64,000 nt of DNA, taken from NCBI GenBank assembly GCA_037042185.1, contig JAXQJY010000029.1, positions 1,550,001-1,614,000 on the forward strand. Reading direction: 5' to 3'. The notes beneath the pieces are model-generated. The model was given only the letters and a program-made list of their open reading frames with translations, had not been told where the DNA came from and made no database searches. The DNA is from Sordariomycetes sp. S80-01Y. Its lineage: Eukaryota; Ascomycota; Sordariomycetes. How positions within the stretch are numbered: position 1 is the first letter of the stretch; each line of letters starts with the position of its first letter. The translations under genes and the position numbers were made by a program. This document shows positions 34,288 to 45,923 of this stretch, piece by piece.

Positions 34288-35454
34288 GCAATTCCACGAC
34301 ATATGTATCATCACGGTCATGCAGTTTCACCAAAGGCGCTTGGTCGGGGCTTATCTGAATCTACAAGTACAGCTCACGTGTATCCGACGAAGGCATTATC
34401 CTCAGGTACGGAAGCGCGGTGCTATTCGAGTTTGGAATGCTGGCCGGGAATTGAACAAGGCGTCAACACCTGACGGCGCACACACGTACACGACGCATGC
34501 GATGCGAAAGGGAAAAAACATACGAAACACGAATAAAGGCATTTACAATCACCACCGTACAGGATCTGAATGCGATGCAAAACTCAGGCGTACGTGTGAG
34601 GCCGTCCAGAACTCATTGGCCTACGTGATGACAACATAGACGGCGCTCACGGTGAAATCGACAGCAACTAACATTCCGCTGTCGGACAGGCGGTCTCGTT
34701 CGATTCTGAGTACTCCCCCGCGACGAGAAGGATCCATGACTTGTTGAATGACGCTGTCATGTGAGGCGGCTGGTGATCGGTGCCTCTAGCAAGAAGATAT
34801 GACGCACACGCAGCGTGCAGGTGAAGACATGAGCCGTTGTCATAATAGGGAAAGCCGCAGCGAATGACTTCAGGTATCGCGGCGGTTAGGTCATGATGCG
34901 GCTCCCGGGGTTGTTGACCAGCGGCGGGATCCAACGCGATGGTGGTAGGTGTGGGCGTCCGTGTCGTCATAGTCATCGGGCCTAACTCTGCTCTCGATGC
35001 GATGAGAGCAAGGCTGCCAGCGCCAGCGCCGGCTCCCTGCAGTGTGGGGGACACACGGTTTGCACATGGCACAAACAACGTCCAAATTAGCGGGCGAGCT
35101 CTTGCACTTAGACGTCATTCTGCCCCGTTGGCAATTTAGGGGTGTTGAGTTCAAGGGATAGCCATAATACACACCAGAGATCAAATCGGATCTGGCAATG
35201 CGAAAGGGGTGGAATTAGGAGGAGCTATAGAAATGGTGTCATGGGGTTGATGGCAATTTAGAACATCATTGGGCTATAATGACTTCATCTGTGAGGATTG
35301 AGGACTGCAGCGCATCAATTTTCCGCAAGTGAAACTAAGGTCGATTGTATTCGATTCATCTCATGACGGACTCGTTGTGCTCAACTGAGGTGTACCTGAG
35401 ACGGCATCTGGAAAGATGACATAATCAAAGGATCCACTTGAATCAAGCCGGGCC

Positions 35455-35480
35455 CTCACACCGAGTCCTCACACCGAGTC
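35455..35480. repeat. Perfect 13-bp tandem duplication
   Basis: CTCACACCGAGTC occurs twice head to tail at 35455-35467 and 35468-35480. It lies about 200-350 bp upstream of the heat-shock elements and is probably a replication-slippage duplication. Confidence 0.85.
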
Positions 35481-35676
35481 ACCCACCGCAACGTCCTCGA
35501 ACCATCACTTGGACGATTGCAAATGGAAGGATGCCAATGCAACAGCGATGCTGCAACCCAGTGATTGTACGTGAATCGGTCTGGATTGGCCTGGAACCTG
35601 CCATCGTAGGTTTTCGACGGTGTTGCGAAGCACAGGACAGTGGTCGGATTGGAGGCGAGAATTCTACTTGTTGCTA

Positions 35677-35684
35677 GAACCTTC
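35677..35684 (+). promoter_or_regulatory. Heat-shock element dyad GAAccTTC
   Basis: A perfect nGAAnnTTCn pair lies about 150 bp upstream of the TATA box of the HSP30-like gene. Such inverted units bind heat-shock factor; assignment rests on motif and position. Confidence 0.55.
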
Positions 35685-35798
35685 CACCACCATCCAACCA
35701 CTTCCAGCCGTGTCGAGCAACCTCACGATGGTCAATTAGACTTCCAAACGTCAGCAAGAATGACGGACAGCTTGCGCAATGCCGTGCCTGCTCGTAGA

Positions 35799-35806
35799 TT
35801 CTGGAA
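35799..35806 (+). promoter_or_regulatory. Heat-shock element dyad TTCtgGAA
   Basis: A second perfect inverted pair (TTCnnGAA), 25 bp upstream of the TATA box, in front of a small heat-shock gene. Confidence 0.6.
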
Positions 35807-35830
35807 GCAGCTCCTCGCGAGCTTCCCAGG

Positions 35831-35836
35831 TATAAA
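35831..35836 (+). promoter_or_regulatory. TATA box of the HSP30-like gene
   Basis: TATAAA inside GGTATAAAGC, 178 bp before the ATG and just downstream of a heat-shock dyad. A TATA box is expected for a strongly inducible gene. Confidence 0.6.
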
Positions 35837-36013
35837 GCAACTGACGCTGACATTCATCTCAGATTTCTTGTGCTCATCAGAACAAGTCACAACAACACAA
35901 CAACGCCTACAAAGCATTCAATCCACAGCACTCGCAACCTTCTTCTACGAGATATCACTCCCAACATCAAGCCAACAATCTCATTCAAAGTAACACCCAA
36001 CCACAACTTCACA

Positions 36014-36664
36014 ATGGCTTTCTTCCCTCGCAACTTCTACAACACCTCGAACGACGCTTCGTTCACCCCACTCTTCCGTCTCCTGGACGATTTCGACTCC
36101 TACTCTCGTCAGACAGGGAACAACAGCGGCCATGGCGTTCGCCGCGCTACTCCTACCTGGCAGCCCAAGTTCGACATCCGCGAGACTGGCGAAGCCTACG
36201 AACTCCACGGCGAGCTTCCTGGCATGACCAAAGACAACGTCCACATCGAGTTCGCCGAGCCACAGACCATGCTCATCCGCGGCAAGGTTGAGCGCACCTA
36301 CACCGCCGGCTCCCCTCCTGCTGGTGCTGCCGTCGAGGATACCACCATGAGCGGCGCCATCACCGACGGCAGTGAGGGTGACAAGTCCCCCAAGCCCCGC
36401 CAGGCAACCGTCGCAGATGAGAAGGACGAAGAGTTCACCGAGGTTGAGAAGGATGGAGATCGCAAGGCTGTTGAGAAGCCTGCCACTGCCGACCGCGCCA
36501 AGTACTGGCTCACCGAGCGTAGCATTGGCGAGTTCAGCCGTACCTTCAACTTCCCCGCTCGGGTTGACCAGAACTCCGTCTCTGCCAGTCTGAAGGATGG
36601 CATTCTCAGCGTCACTGTTCCCAAGGCTAAGAAGCACGAGGCTGTCCGCATCAGTGTCAACTAA
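36014..36664 (+). CDS. HSP30-class small heat-shock protein (Hsp20/alpha-crystallin)
   Basis: Intronless, 216 aa, beginning MAFFPRNFYN. The alpha-crystallin domain starts near residue 54 (WQPKFDIRETGEAYELHGEL, PGMTKDNVHIE) and finishes with GEFSRTFNFPARVDQNSV, ASLKDGILSVTVPK and a C-terminal RISV tail that can dock like an IxI motif. Between the two halves is a roughly 70-residue charged and Ser/Pro-rich insertion (about 95-170), typical of filamentous-fungal HSP30 proteins. It is an ATP-independent chaperone holding unfolded proteins during heat stress. Heat-shock elements and a TATA box upstream fit strong heat induction. Confidence 0.95.
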   Translation: MAFFPRNFYNTSNDASFTPLFRLLDDFDSYSRQTGNNSGHGVRRATPTWQPKFDIRETGEAYELHGELPGMTKDNVHIEFAEPQTMLIRGKVERTYTAGSPPAGAAVEDTTMSGAITDGSEGDKSPKPRQATVADEKDEEFTEVEKDGDRKAVEKPATADRAKYWLTERSIGEFSRTFNFPARVDQNSVSASLKDGILSVTVPKAKKHEAVRISVN

Positions 36665-37189
36665 TCGACACCTCGAGCACCACTAAACCTCACGACTAGC
36701 ATTGCATGGGCGGGCGTTTGGAATGATTTCGATGGAAATGCATTGATGGACATTGCTAGGGCTTGTTTTGACATTTTATCGCTTGCACGATAACATAACT
36801 ATACCGATAGTAGTATCGAGAAACTACCTTAATCAAACAACTTGACAACAATCTTCACTTTCATGAACAGCGTGACTGCCTTCTAAACAATTCAAGGTAC
36901 TGTGATGCAACTTAAGACTGCTAATAATAAAATTTGGTATTGTGAGTGACTGAGAATTGCTGCACAAAAACTCGACCTACCTTGGTGACAGTGGTGTAAT
37001 CTGAGTCACGTGTTTGCGCGTTGTAAAGTGGCGAGTGTTGCCTACGGGATCTCCACGACGCGTCTTACCGCGACGAACTGTCAACATTACTCTTCCACCG
37101 TGAAGATTCCGCCACATTCAGTTTCTTCCTCCTGTAGGCAATTTCACAAGTGATTTGGCCTCGCGTACGCCCATTCAACCGACTCGAAG
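36665..37189. other. Intergenic region, HSP30-like to RAD51
   Basis: About 525 bp with the HSP30-like 3' end (AT-rich, 36760-36950) and the RAD51 promoter, including CACGTG at 37007-37012 and ACGCGT at 37058-37063. No coding sequence is seen. Confidence 0.6.
37058..37063. promoter_or_regulatory. MluI cell-cycle box (ACGCGT) upstream of RAD51
   Basis: A palindromic ACGCGT lies 127 bp before the RAD51 ATG. In yeasts this motif is bound by MBF and drives G1/S expression of replication and repair genes. Use here is inferred from motif and position only. Confidence 0.4.
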
Positions 37190-38340
37190 ATGAGCCAAGA
37201 ACATGAAGGCGCCCAGATGGGCGAAGACGACGGCATGGTCGGCCCTGGCGCGCCCACGCCACTCACGGCCCTCGAGGTGAGCTGCAGCGTGCCAAGTGGT
37301 GCATGAAACCCTAACACTGTGTTATAGGGCATTGCAGGCTTGACGAAGCGCGATATCCAACTCGTGGTTGACGGTGGCTTCAACACTGTTGAATCTGTGG
37401 CGTATACCCCGCGGAGAGTGTTGGAACAGATCAAGGGCATCTCAGAGCAAAAGGCGGCAAAGATCCTGGGCGAGGGTACTTATACCCCCTTTTATTACTT
37501 TGATACACGGTACTAACGATATGTGTAGCATCGAAGCTTGTCCCAATGGGCTTCACCACGGCCACAGAAATGCACCAACGACGCAGTGAGCTGATTTCCA
37601 TCTCGACCGGATCAAAGAACTTGGACACACTTCTCGCCGGAGGTATCGAAACCGGCTCTGTGACCGAGCTCTTTGGAGAGTTTAGGACTGGAAAGAGTCA
37701 AATTTGCCACACGTTGGCCGTGACCTGCCAGCTGCCCTTCGACATGGGCGGTGGTGAAGGCAAATGTCTTTACATCGATACCGAGGGCACCTTTCGACCC
37801 GTCCGACTTCTTGCAGTCGCGAATCGCTTCGGGCTGTCTGGGGAAGAGGTTTTAGACAATGTCGCCTACGCTCGTGCCTACAACTCCGATCACCAGCTTC
37901 AGCTGCTGAACCAGGCCTCGGCGATGATGTGCGAGACTCGCTTCTCTCTGCTCATCGTTGACAGTGCCACCTCACTGTACCGCACGGATTTCTGCGGACG
38001 TGGGGAGCTTTCAAACCGTCAAACGCACTTAGCAAAGTTCATGCGCACCCTCCAGCGTCTGGCTGATGAGTTCGGCATTGCGGTTGTCATAACCAATCAA
38101 GTTGTCGCCCAAGTTGATGGCGGTCCAAGTGCCATGTTCAATCCAGACCCAAAGAAACCCATTGGAGGTAACATTATCGCTCACGCCAGTACGACGCGAC
38201 TCAGTCTGAAGAAGGGTCGCGGCGAGACCCGTATTGCCAAGATTTACGACAGTCCATGTCTGCCCGAGGCGGATACACTGTTTGCGATCAGTGAGGAGGG
38301 TATTGGCGACCCTGCACCTAAGGATACGGAGAAGGATTAA
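37190..38340 (+). CDS. RAD51: RAD51 recombinase
   Basis: Exons 37190-37276, 37328-37475 and 37529-38340 are joined by introns of 51 nt (GTGAGC..TTATAG, branch CCCTAAC) and 53 nt (GTACTT..GTGTAG, branch TACTAAC), giving 348 aa, the usual Rad51 length. An N-terminal helix-hairpin-helix region ([24 protein letters not shown]) precedes the RecA core. Walker A is GEFRTGKS near 128-135 and Walker B LLIVDSAT near 218-225. L1/L2 region sequences include [15 protein letters not shown] and [10 protein letters not shown]; the conserved ISEEGIGD lies near the end. It forms nucleoprotein filaments on single-stranded DNA and carries out strand exchange in homologous recombination. DMC1 is excluded by the ends and the GEFRTGKSQ context typical of fungal Rad51. 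Confidence 0.97.
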
Positions 38341-38794
38341 AGTACGGAGAGATGGCGATGTGCTTCTGGGATGTAATGGAACTTATATGATGGTGTTCAT
38401 GTTGCATGGCTTTGGCGTTATCTGTACGATGGATGGTGTTTCGCTGCGAGGTCATCGGTGTGATCCATGGGAACTATAGACTCAAAACAGCAATTATAAA
38501 AGAAGCAAATCTAGTGAATTTTGCACACTCTCATGCCGTGCTTGCAAAGTACCGGCGCCAACGTCTGACGAAAATATACCGAGCAGGGAGAGCAATATAT
38601 GTCCTGGTTGAGTTTTTAGCTGAGCCTGACACCAAGCTTGCTTCCCTTTTCGGCTAGCGCATGCTGGATCAATCGCTGTGGATCAGAAATTCTGCCCTGG
38701 AGGCTGCGACCAACGGCTACGCGACGACAACACAACCTTCAACAACCGCTACTACTCCACGCACGCCCACGACCTACCGCCTTATGGAGGCGAT
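38341..38794. other. Intergenic region, RAD51 to nucleoporin
   Basis: About 450 bp between two genes on the same strand, with the RAD51 3' end and the nucleoporin promoter. The frame of the nucleoporin stays open upstream to 38678, but without an ATG. Confidence 0.55.
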
Positions 38795-41700
38795 ATGGAT
38801 CCAAGCGAGTCACAATTTCTCTGCAAAGAGACTCGTGTGAACCTCGAGCCTCCGTCGAACTCCTCAGTCGTCACTGTCCGAGTCCCCGCGAGCAGCACCT
38901 CAAGCAAGCGACAAAAGACGAGCGATGACTTTGAAGACGAAACGACTTTCCGCACGAAGAACCTCGCCATCGCCTCCTCAATCTACCACCGACAGCACCA
39001 TGACTTCCCGCGCAGCTTCCTGTGGCGCGTTCTCGACGATGGCACAACATTGAGCATTCGCGCCGTGGATCTTTGCCGCAAGGACAAAGGAACGCCTGAC
39101 GCGCCTTTAGTGCTCAATTTGTGCTTCGCGACACCGTTGCTGCAGAACTGTGTAGCCTTGGCAGATCCCGAGGAACACGATGCCTTATGTGTCTTTGCAC
39201 TGGACAGGGCTCATGTCCTGTGGACCTTCACCCTGAGACCAGACCTTTTCAGGAGGAGGTCGGCGGTAGACGCGGGCTTATCGGAGCTTGTTAGGAGACA
39301 GGCACCCGCAGGGCTCTCGTTCAAGCATCCGCACCGGCTAGAGGCTGTGTCGGCGAATATGATATTGGTCACAGTCAACGACGGCGGGATGATGAGATTT
39401 GACAGGGCACAGCCGGAAGATGGGTCGTCATCACCCTGGAAGGAGAACTTCTTCAATGTACAGGGATGGAAGCAAAATCTACGCAGTCTGCTGCCATTCC
39501 AAGGAAAGCACACGATCCGGTACGGCAAAGTCAACATGGAATACAGCGCCGCGACTGCGATACAGACGACTGATCTTGGACTAGAGGAGACTCTCTATGC
39601 TATTACCGTCTGTCTGGATCACAGAATGCGCATTTGGAATCTCGAGGACGGCCAAATTCTCCACACCGGCGATATCCTCGATGTTGATAGACCGCCGCAA
39701 GATGTCGGAAAGTGGGCCATCGACCCGGCGCAGTCCAACTTGGTGCGCCTGGTTGGACGGAAACGCGGTCAGAGAATATGCGTGACATACTCTCCTATCG
39801 GTGCCGGCGAGTTCAAGTTCTGGCGGGTCATAGCCAAGGACGCTCATACAGTTGTTGTTGAGGACATGTATCCCGAGGCACATCTCATACCGGTCACGCC
39901 CTCCTCATCTGACGTCTGGACTCTGGCGGATTTCGCTCTGGCTAGTCCTGAGCCAAATGTCATCAATTTATGGACCCTGTGGAAGAATAACATGACGTAC
40001 AAGGTACAGCGGTTGCAGCTCGACAGCAAGAATATGATCCAGCGCTGGGACGACAGCTGGGAGAGCGTCTACGCAGACAACACCATCTCGCCCCCACCGG
40101 CCTCAGGTCCTTCTGCCCCGGTTGATGTGACGGAAAAGTGGCTCGAGACGATTCTGCAACCTGGAAGATTCACGAAGGCGACGCTCAAGACCGCGCTGTC
40201 AATTTATGAGCAAGGGTTGGGCGCCCCAAAAGACTCCAACAAAGGTCAAGGTATTGCGGAGGCAATCTGTACGGTGTTAGGATCAACAGCGTCATTGGAG
40301 CGTGGATCGACAGGCTCGGTCGACTATGAACAATTCCGCGCAACAAGCGAGACACAATGGCTACGCTTCTACCGCCTTCTAATAGAATTAGACCGGCAAA
40401 GAGGTGAAGCTCTCGGACTGGCAGTCGACGAGTATGGTGACTTGACCTGGATAGTCTGCACCGACTGCGTTGCAACAGTCTCAGACTGTAACGCCCTAGA
40501 AGACCTCTACTACAACTTGTCGCGACCAAAGGAGGAGCAGGAGCAACAGGCAGCGCTCATCAGTTCCGCTTTGAACTTCGTTGACGACTTCTCGGACAAC
40601 CTTCTCCAGATTTGCGAGGCCGTCCTTCGGCCAGAACTTTTTGAGGAGTCGTCGAAAACGGATCTCGAGCGCATCCAATACTTTTCCGACAAATCGGGCT
40701 TCTGGCGAGGCATCACAGACGAGGACTGTGCTCGCATTGTCGACGTTCTGGGTCAGAATTTCTCGACAGTCACGGACAAGCTGTACCAGGAGGTCCTCAG
40801 CCTTGTTGCAGCACCGGACTCCATGAAGCGGCGGAAGCTACAACACCCTCTGAGTGATTTCGGCCGAAAACTCACGATGAAAGCTGTCCAGGACAACATC
40901 GATCTGTACTGGAAGGTCTGCTTCAGTCAGCTGATCATGCTCGTTCACATGGAGTTCGAATTTGACAACGAAGAGGATGCACTCCACAATCGTGTTGACA
41001 TCGGGTTTATCTACAGACAGCTCGTCGCTGCCCTCCGTCGACTCGAATTACTCAAGTGGCTCTCCAACACAGAAACATCGATGCCAGCATTGAAGCCCGA
41101 CACAAGCGCTTCTTCAGGGTCGACTAAGAAAGCTGCCGAAGACATGCAAACAGTGACTGCGCTGGAGTCGAAGATCGGCCATCTACTTGGCTTCGCTTCC
41201 CTGCCTGACGTACCTTTATCCACAAGCATAGGCGACTTGGTATCAGATTTGTGTGCTCCGGACAGTGGCATCGTCCTTTCGCCGCCGATCATCCAGTGCT
41301 CCCTAATCCGGCAAGAGAGGGCAGACCTTGCACTGGACTTGGCTCCCTTCTGCGATCAAGAGCCGTTCTCTGTCTACGTGCAAGGCCGCGTATTCTTGGC
41401 GCTCAATGACTTTGAAACAGCTGCGACCAACTTCCGCAAAGCAGCTATTGGCATGAGTAAGTCTTAACATTACCCTTCTGATTACCTTTGCTCACGACTT
41501 TCAGGCGCCGAGAACTTCAAAATGGACAGACACAGTGGTGGCCTGCTCGATGAGACAGAATGGAACCTCCTCAATGCTGGCCAAGCGCGGTACTACTCTC
41601 ACATCGTCGCTCTCTTTGAGCGCTACAGGGCATATGCCTACGTCGTTGACTTTGCCCGTCTCGCCATCCAATTCTTTGGACAGCAGCCCCAGAACAACCT

Positions 41701-42325
41701 CATCAAGACCGACATGTTCAGTCGCTTGTTCAATGCCGCTGTCGCCACATCACAATTTTCGCTGGCTCATACGACTCTAGTAGCGCTCCAGGACAGCGCG
41801 CTCAGATACTCAAGTCTGCGCAAACTCGTCGACAAGATGTGCGAGACTTACCATAACCTAGAGCTGGTGGCGCTGCCGTTCCCGGGTATGCAGCAGGAAG
41901 TCGACGAAATTCTTGCTCAACGCTGCAAGAAGGAGATGGATGTTGTCTCGGGCTTCCCCTACCATCAAGTGCTCTACGCTTGGAGGACAAGGCGTGGCAA
42001 CTTCCGGGGAGCGGCCGCTATACTGCTCGATCGCATCCAGAAGCTCAAGCTGGCTGGTGAGAGTGACAGGCCAGCCGGCGACGACGTTCTCGACACGATG
42101 GTGACCAAGCAATATCTGCTTCTCATCAACGCCTTGAGCTGCGTCGAGACGAAAGAGGCCTGGGTTTACGACGAGGGCGTGTCCAACGGGGACTCTCCGG
42201 CGAAGCGGAAAGTGGTATCGTTGGCGGATATCAGGAAACAGTACCAGGATGAGTTGGATCGCATCGCCGCCATCCAGAACAACCAATTTGGATTTGAGGC
42301 GGACGATGTTATGGAGATTTCATAG
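38795..42325 (+). CDS. NUP120: Nucleoporin of the Nup120/Nup160 family
   Basis: Exons 38795-41456 and 41505-42325 are joined by a 48-nt intron (GTAAGT..TTTCAG), giving 1160 aa. The first in-frame ATG (MDPSESQFLCKETRV) is taken as the start. The N-terminal half is a beta-propeller with short blade-like repeats (for example TLYAITVCLDHRMRIWNLEDG, only partly quoted here) and the C-terminal half is alpha-helical (ARYYSHIVALFERYRAYAYV, QSNNLIKTDMF-like segments). This is the architecture of Nup120/Nup160, a structural arm of the Y-complex in the nuclear pore. Sequence conservation in this family is low, so the call rests on overall arrangement and family-like stretches. Tail-to-tail with VPS26. 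Confidence 0.85.
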
Positions 42326-42571
42326 ACTTTTTGCAGGCATTGTACAAGTAGTGTATCGGTTCACACCTTGGGAGGTTCTCGGTTCAGGTACCTCACTCAG
42401 GTCGTCAGGAGATCAAGAGGGATGGTAATTGAGCTCTCTTCATCGGCGTCTAGTAATATGGTGACTACCTTTCCACCTTGGATTCTCCGAAACGCCAAAG
42501 CCTATGCTAAACAAAACCAGTATCAAGACAGAATATAAACAGGAGCTCCTCGATAAGAAGGGGGTTGCAGG

Positions 42572-43648
42572 CTATGACTGAGCCGCGAGAAGTTTATTCT
42601 CGGGGGGCGTGGGCAGGGCCGTGGTGCCTGCGCCTTGGATCTGAGGCGCGTCGGGGGCTTGGCGGTAGAGGATGATCTCCGATTGCTTGAAGTATCGTCT
42701 GGCGTCTGGAAAAAGGTCAGCACCAGTAGACTCGGCTGGAATGGGGAGTGCCTACCTTCGTCTATCAGAACCAAGCTGAGGTAGTATCTGGTAGAAAACT
42801 TCTTGTTCACATCGCGGAACGTAGGGGTCAAATCAAATCCGCCCAAGAACAGACGAATAGGGATGGTCTCTCCTCTCGACGGCGACCCATCCATGATCTC
42901 GAACCTCACCAGAGTTTCGCTCTCATTGTACTGATTCGGCGCCGCACCTGTGGTCTCCCGCCTGATGATAGACAGTTCCATGTGTTTAATCTTCAACCTC
43001 ACCAGCAAGAAGTAGATCCTGCCCACAATGACGTCCTTCAGGTGGTACTTGCTCTTGCTGTACTCAAACTCGATGTGCAAGCAATCCTCGATGCCGACGT
43101 CCATTTTAATGCTGCTGTTCACCTCGGGCGGGATCCGGTAGCTGTAGACCCAGATGTCCTTCTCGCGGATGACGTCGGCCATGCGGCGCGAGACGGTGAC
43201 GCGGACAAAGTAGCGCAGCTTGACGTTGATGCCGTTGTAGGACTCGTACTGCTTCTCGACATTCTTGAAGTTGAAGTCGAAGGTTTGAGGGTGCTGGAGC
43301 TCGCCCGGGGCGGCAAGCTCCTGGTTGAGGGAGAGGAATTCGTAGTGGTTGCCACGGTCGAAGAACATCTCTGTGTAAAGGGCGTTAGTCCCGGTGCAGG
43401 CCGAGGACGTCTCACGGGCTGATGCGCGTACCTATTGTCCCGATGAACTGGACCTTGATGCCCGTGTGTTCCAACCGCTTGCCATCCTTTGGCCGGACCG
43501 TGACTGCGCCCTTGACGGACTCGCCGTCCATGAACAGAGGTGCCTTCTCGCGCCTGTTCTTGTCGAGCTTGACATCGACCATGGACCGGTCGTCGGTGTC
43601 CTCGAGGACGATGTCGATATCGACGGGGGTCGAGAAGAAGTACGACAT
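42572..43648 (-). CDS. VPS26: Retromer subunit VPS26
   Basis: Exons 43432-43648, 42756-43370 and 42572-42705 are joined by introns of 61 nt (GTACGC..ACACAG) and 50 nt (GTAGGC..TTCCAG, branch GCTGAC), both phase 1, giving 321 aa. It begins MSYFFSTPVDIDIVLED and has the arrestin-like two-lobed fold landmarks VKVQFIGTIE / MFFDRGNHYEFLSL (joined across intron 1), RYFVRVTV, KDIWVYSYR, DCLHIEFEYSKSKYHLKD and VGRIYFLLVRLKIKHMELS. The C-terminus is short and Pro-rich (ALPTPPENKLLAAQS). It is a core subunit of the retromer that recycles sorting receptors from endosome to Golgi. Confidence 0.96.
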
Positions 43649-44266
43649 TATGGGCGGTTCAGGGGCAGGCTACAGGGCTGGACGTCGTCGAGAGGACGGG
43701 AAGTGAAGTAATTGAGGCTGTCGCGAGCCGAGATCGTGGGGTACCTTGGTTCGCGCGGTAGATGGTCGTCGACGGTCGTCGGACGCTGACGTATCGGAGC
43801 GCGGTCGCAGGATCTCGAGCTTCAGCCACAGCTCCCCACTCTTCCTGCAACTGAATGCGCAGCCTCAAGGCCACAGCACAGGTGCCTGCGCCGTTCACTT
43901 CAATGATAAAGCCCGGGAACTAAATCGCACTGAGATGCAAGTTTATGACCGTGTAACTCATTGAATCCCACCAACGTGGTTTTTTCGAATGCTCAGCTGG
44001 ATCTGCAGCATCGACAATACTGTCTCACCGGACGTTTGAGGCCCACGTTAACACCGCGACTCCGGCTCAGCTTCAGGTCCTGGTCTTCCGTGTCACGTGC
44101 GGGACGACGCTGGTTTCCCCACCCAGCCTCCACCGACCAAAATTTCGCTGACTAAGGCACCCAAGCCCTAGGATTTTGCAGGTGCAACCCACAGGAAATT
44201 CACTCTTCTGATTCCGCGCGCCGACCAGATACCCTCATCGCCGACAACTAACCCAACACCGCCAGG
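43649..44266. other. Divergent intergenic region, VPS26 / L9
   Basis: About 620 bp between the leftward VPS26 and rightward ribosomal protein gene, holding both promoters. A CACGTG lies near 44095-44100. No coding sequence is supported. Confidence 0.55.
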
Positions 44267-45166
44267 ATGAGATACATTCACTCCGCCGAGACGCTCGACA
44301 TCCCCGAGGGGGGTACGTACACACTTTTCTCGAATTCCCAGCGCTCGAGCGGTCGGGTTTGCGAGGCATCGTCGCCGTGGTGGGAGGTGGAGGGTTGGTA
44401 GATGACGGAGGAGATGCCTGCAAACTTCGACCGGGAGAGATGGGATGTCAATTGAAAGAGGGAAACGGTTACTGACTCTTCGAATAGTCAAGCTTCACAT
44501 CAAGACCCGTGTCATCACGGTCGAGGGCCCCCGAGGTACGAACCGATCCCCGAAGCCGTCTTTTGCGTTGGGGGACATTCCCATCTGACAGGAGGAAACA
44601 GGAAAACTCGTTAAGGATCTCTCCCACTTGGCTGTCGTCTTCGGCCAGCCCAAGAAGAACACCATCTCGATCGAGATTCACCACGGCAACCGCAAGAACG
44701 TCGCCACCCTCCGCACCGTCCGCTCCATCATCAACAACCTCATCACCGGCGTCACAAAGGGCTTCAAGTACAAGATGCGCTACGTCTACGCGCATTTTCC
44801 CATCAACGTCAACCTGGACAAGAACAAGGACACCGGTCTGTTCGAGGTCGAGATCCGCAACTTCATCGGCGAGAAGTACGTGCGCCGGGTGATGATGCAG
44901 TCGGGCGTCGACGTCGAGATCTCCAAGTCCCAGAAGGACGAGCTCGTCCTCACTGGTAACTCTCTGGAGCACGTCTCGCAAAGTGCCGCCGACATCCAGC
45001 AGGCGTGCAAGGTGCGAAACAAGGATATCCGAAAGGTGCGCAAGCTCTACGCAACCCTCAATCCTGGGGTGCCGTCCGCGATGCTGAATTTCTTATGCTG
45101 ACTTTTTTTCTGCAGTTCTTGGACGGTCTGTACGTCTCCGAGAAGGGCAACGTCGTTGAGGAATAG
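44267..45166 (+). CDS. RPL9: 60S ribosomal protein L9 (uL6)
   Basis: Four exons (44267-44312, 44488-44535, 44602-45035, 45116-45166) give 192 aa. Introns are 175 nt (GTACGT..AATAG, branch ACTGAC), 66 nt (GTACGA..AACAG) and 80 nt (GTGCGC..CTGCAG, branch GCTGAC). The product starts [15 protein letters not shown], continues [17 protein letters not shown] and KLVKDLSHL, and has the second uL6 lobe ending [20 protein letters not shown] and [11 protein letters not shown]. It binds the large subunit near the sarcin-ricin loop and stalk base. The intron-rich 5' end with tiny exons is usual for fungal ribosomal protein genes. Confidence 0.97.
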
Positions 45167-45923
45167 ACTACGGGTTCTACGGATGTTTGTTTCTATTGCG
45201 TTTCTGGGTCTCGGAGTGGCGAAGGGTCATCAATGCATGCCGATAGCACGGCCGCTATCAAAACGAATTAAAAGCACAGGAGATGAAAGTTCTTCTCTAC
45301 ACCCACATACCTCGCACACCTCTCAATGATACGGGCGACGACGAATGAAATCTTCAAAGAAATTGATGTTCCAAGAAATTGTGCGCGCTTGTTGCTGATA
45401 ACGACGTTCGTGGACCACGTACGTCGAAGGAGCTTGGTTACGGGCTTGCAAGCAACGGTCGTCAAATCCTGGGGAAACGAGAACAGACTTGTGATCCATG
45501 TCGTGATGCATTATGTTCGTCTGAGCGCAAGCTATAAAGTATCTATCGTGCAAATGGGGGCGTATATCATCCATTTTACCCCGGGGGGGCCCCATCGCTC
45601 ATGTGGGAGCTCTTTTTCCCATCGTATCAAAAGTCATTGGATATCCATCTCGCGTGCAGATTCGTAAGCAAGAAATGCCTGCCAACCCAAATGTCGTGTC
45701 GAACTCAAAGAGAGAAAAAAGCATCGCAAGAAATCATCAGATCCAGAGACACTGTCCGTCTCAAAAACGCCGGTACCCGTATGTGCAGAGTTTCATCAGA
45801 TCATGCCACAGACAACGCATGTCCGGGTGCTGTGATCCGACGATCAGGTATAGAAGCTTCGTGTATGCAAATACACAGTCACCTGCACCGCAGTCGTCTC
45901 CCTCTCGTCTATTCCCAAGCAGC
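45167..45923. other. Convergent intergenic region
   Basis: About 760 bp between the convergent L9 gene and membrane-protein gene, which holds both 3' ends. A G/C-only patch occurs at about 45582-45594. ORFs at 45326-45667 and 45601-45954 (+) have no domain and appear spurious. Confidence 0.55.

Larger units (their letters stand above)
34288..36013. other. Intergenic region upstream of the HSP30-like gene
   Basis: Holds the 3' end of the YTH gene, a 13-bp tandem duplication at 35455-35480, and the HSP30-like promoter with two heat-shock dyads and a TATA box. The leader after the TATA box has no ATG before 36014 and is CA/CT-rich. Short ORFs here (34319-34639 +, 34668-35078 -) have no support. 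Confidence 0.6.
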
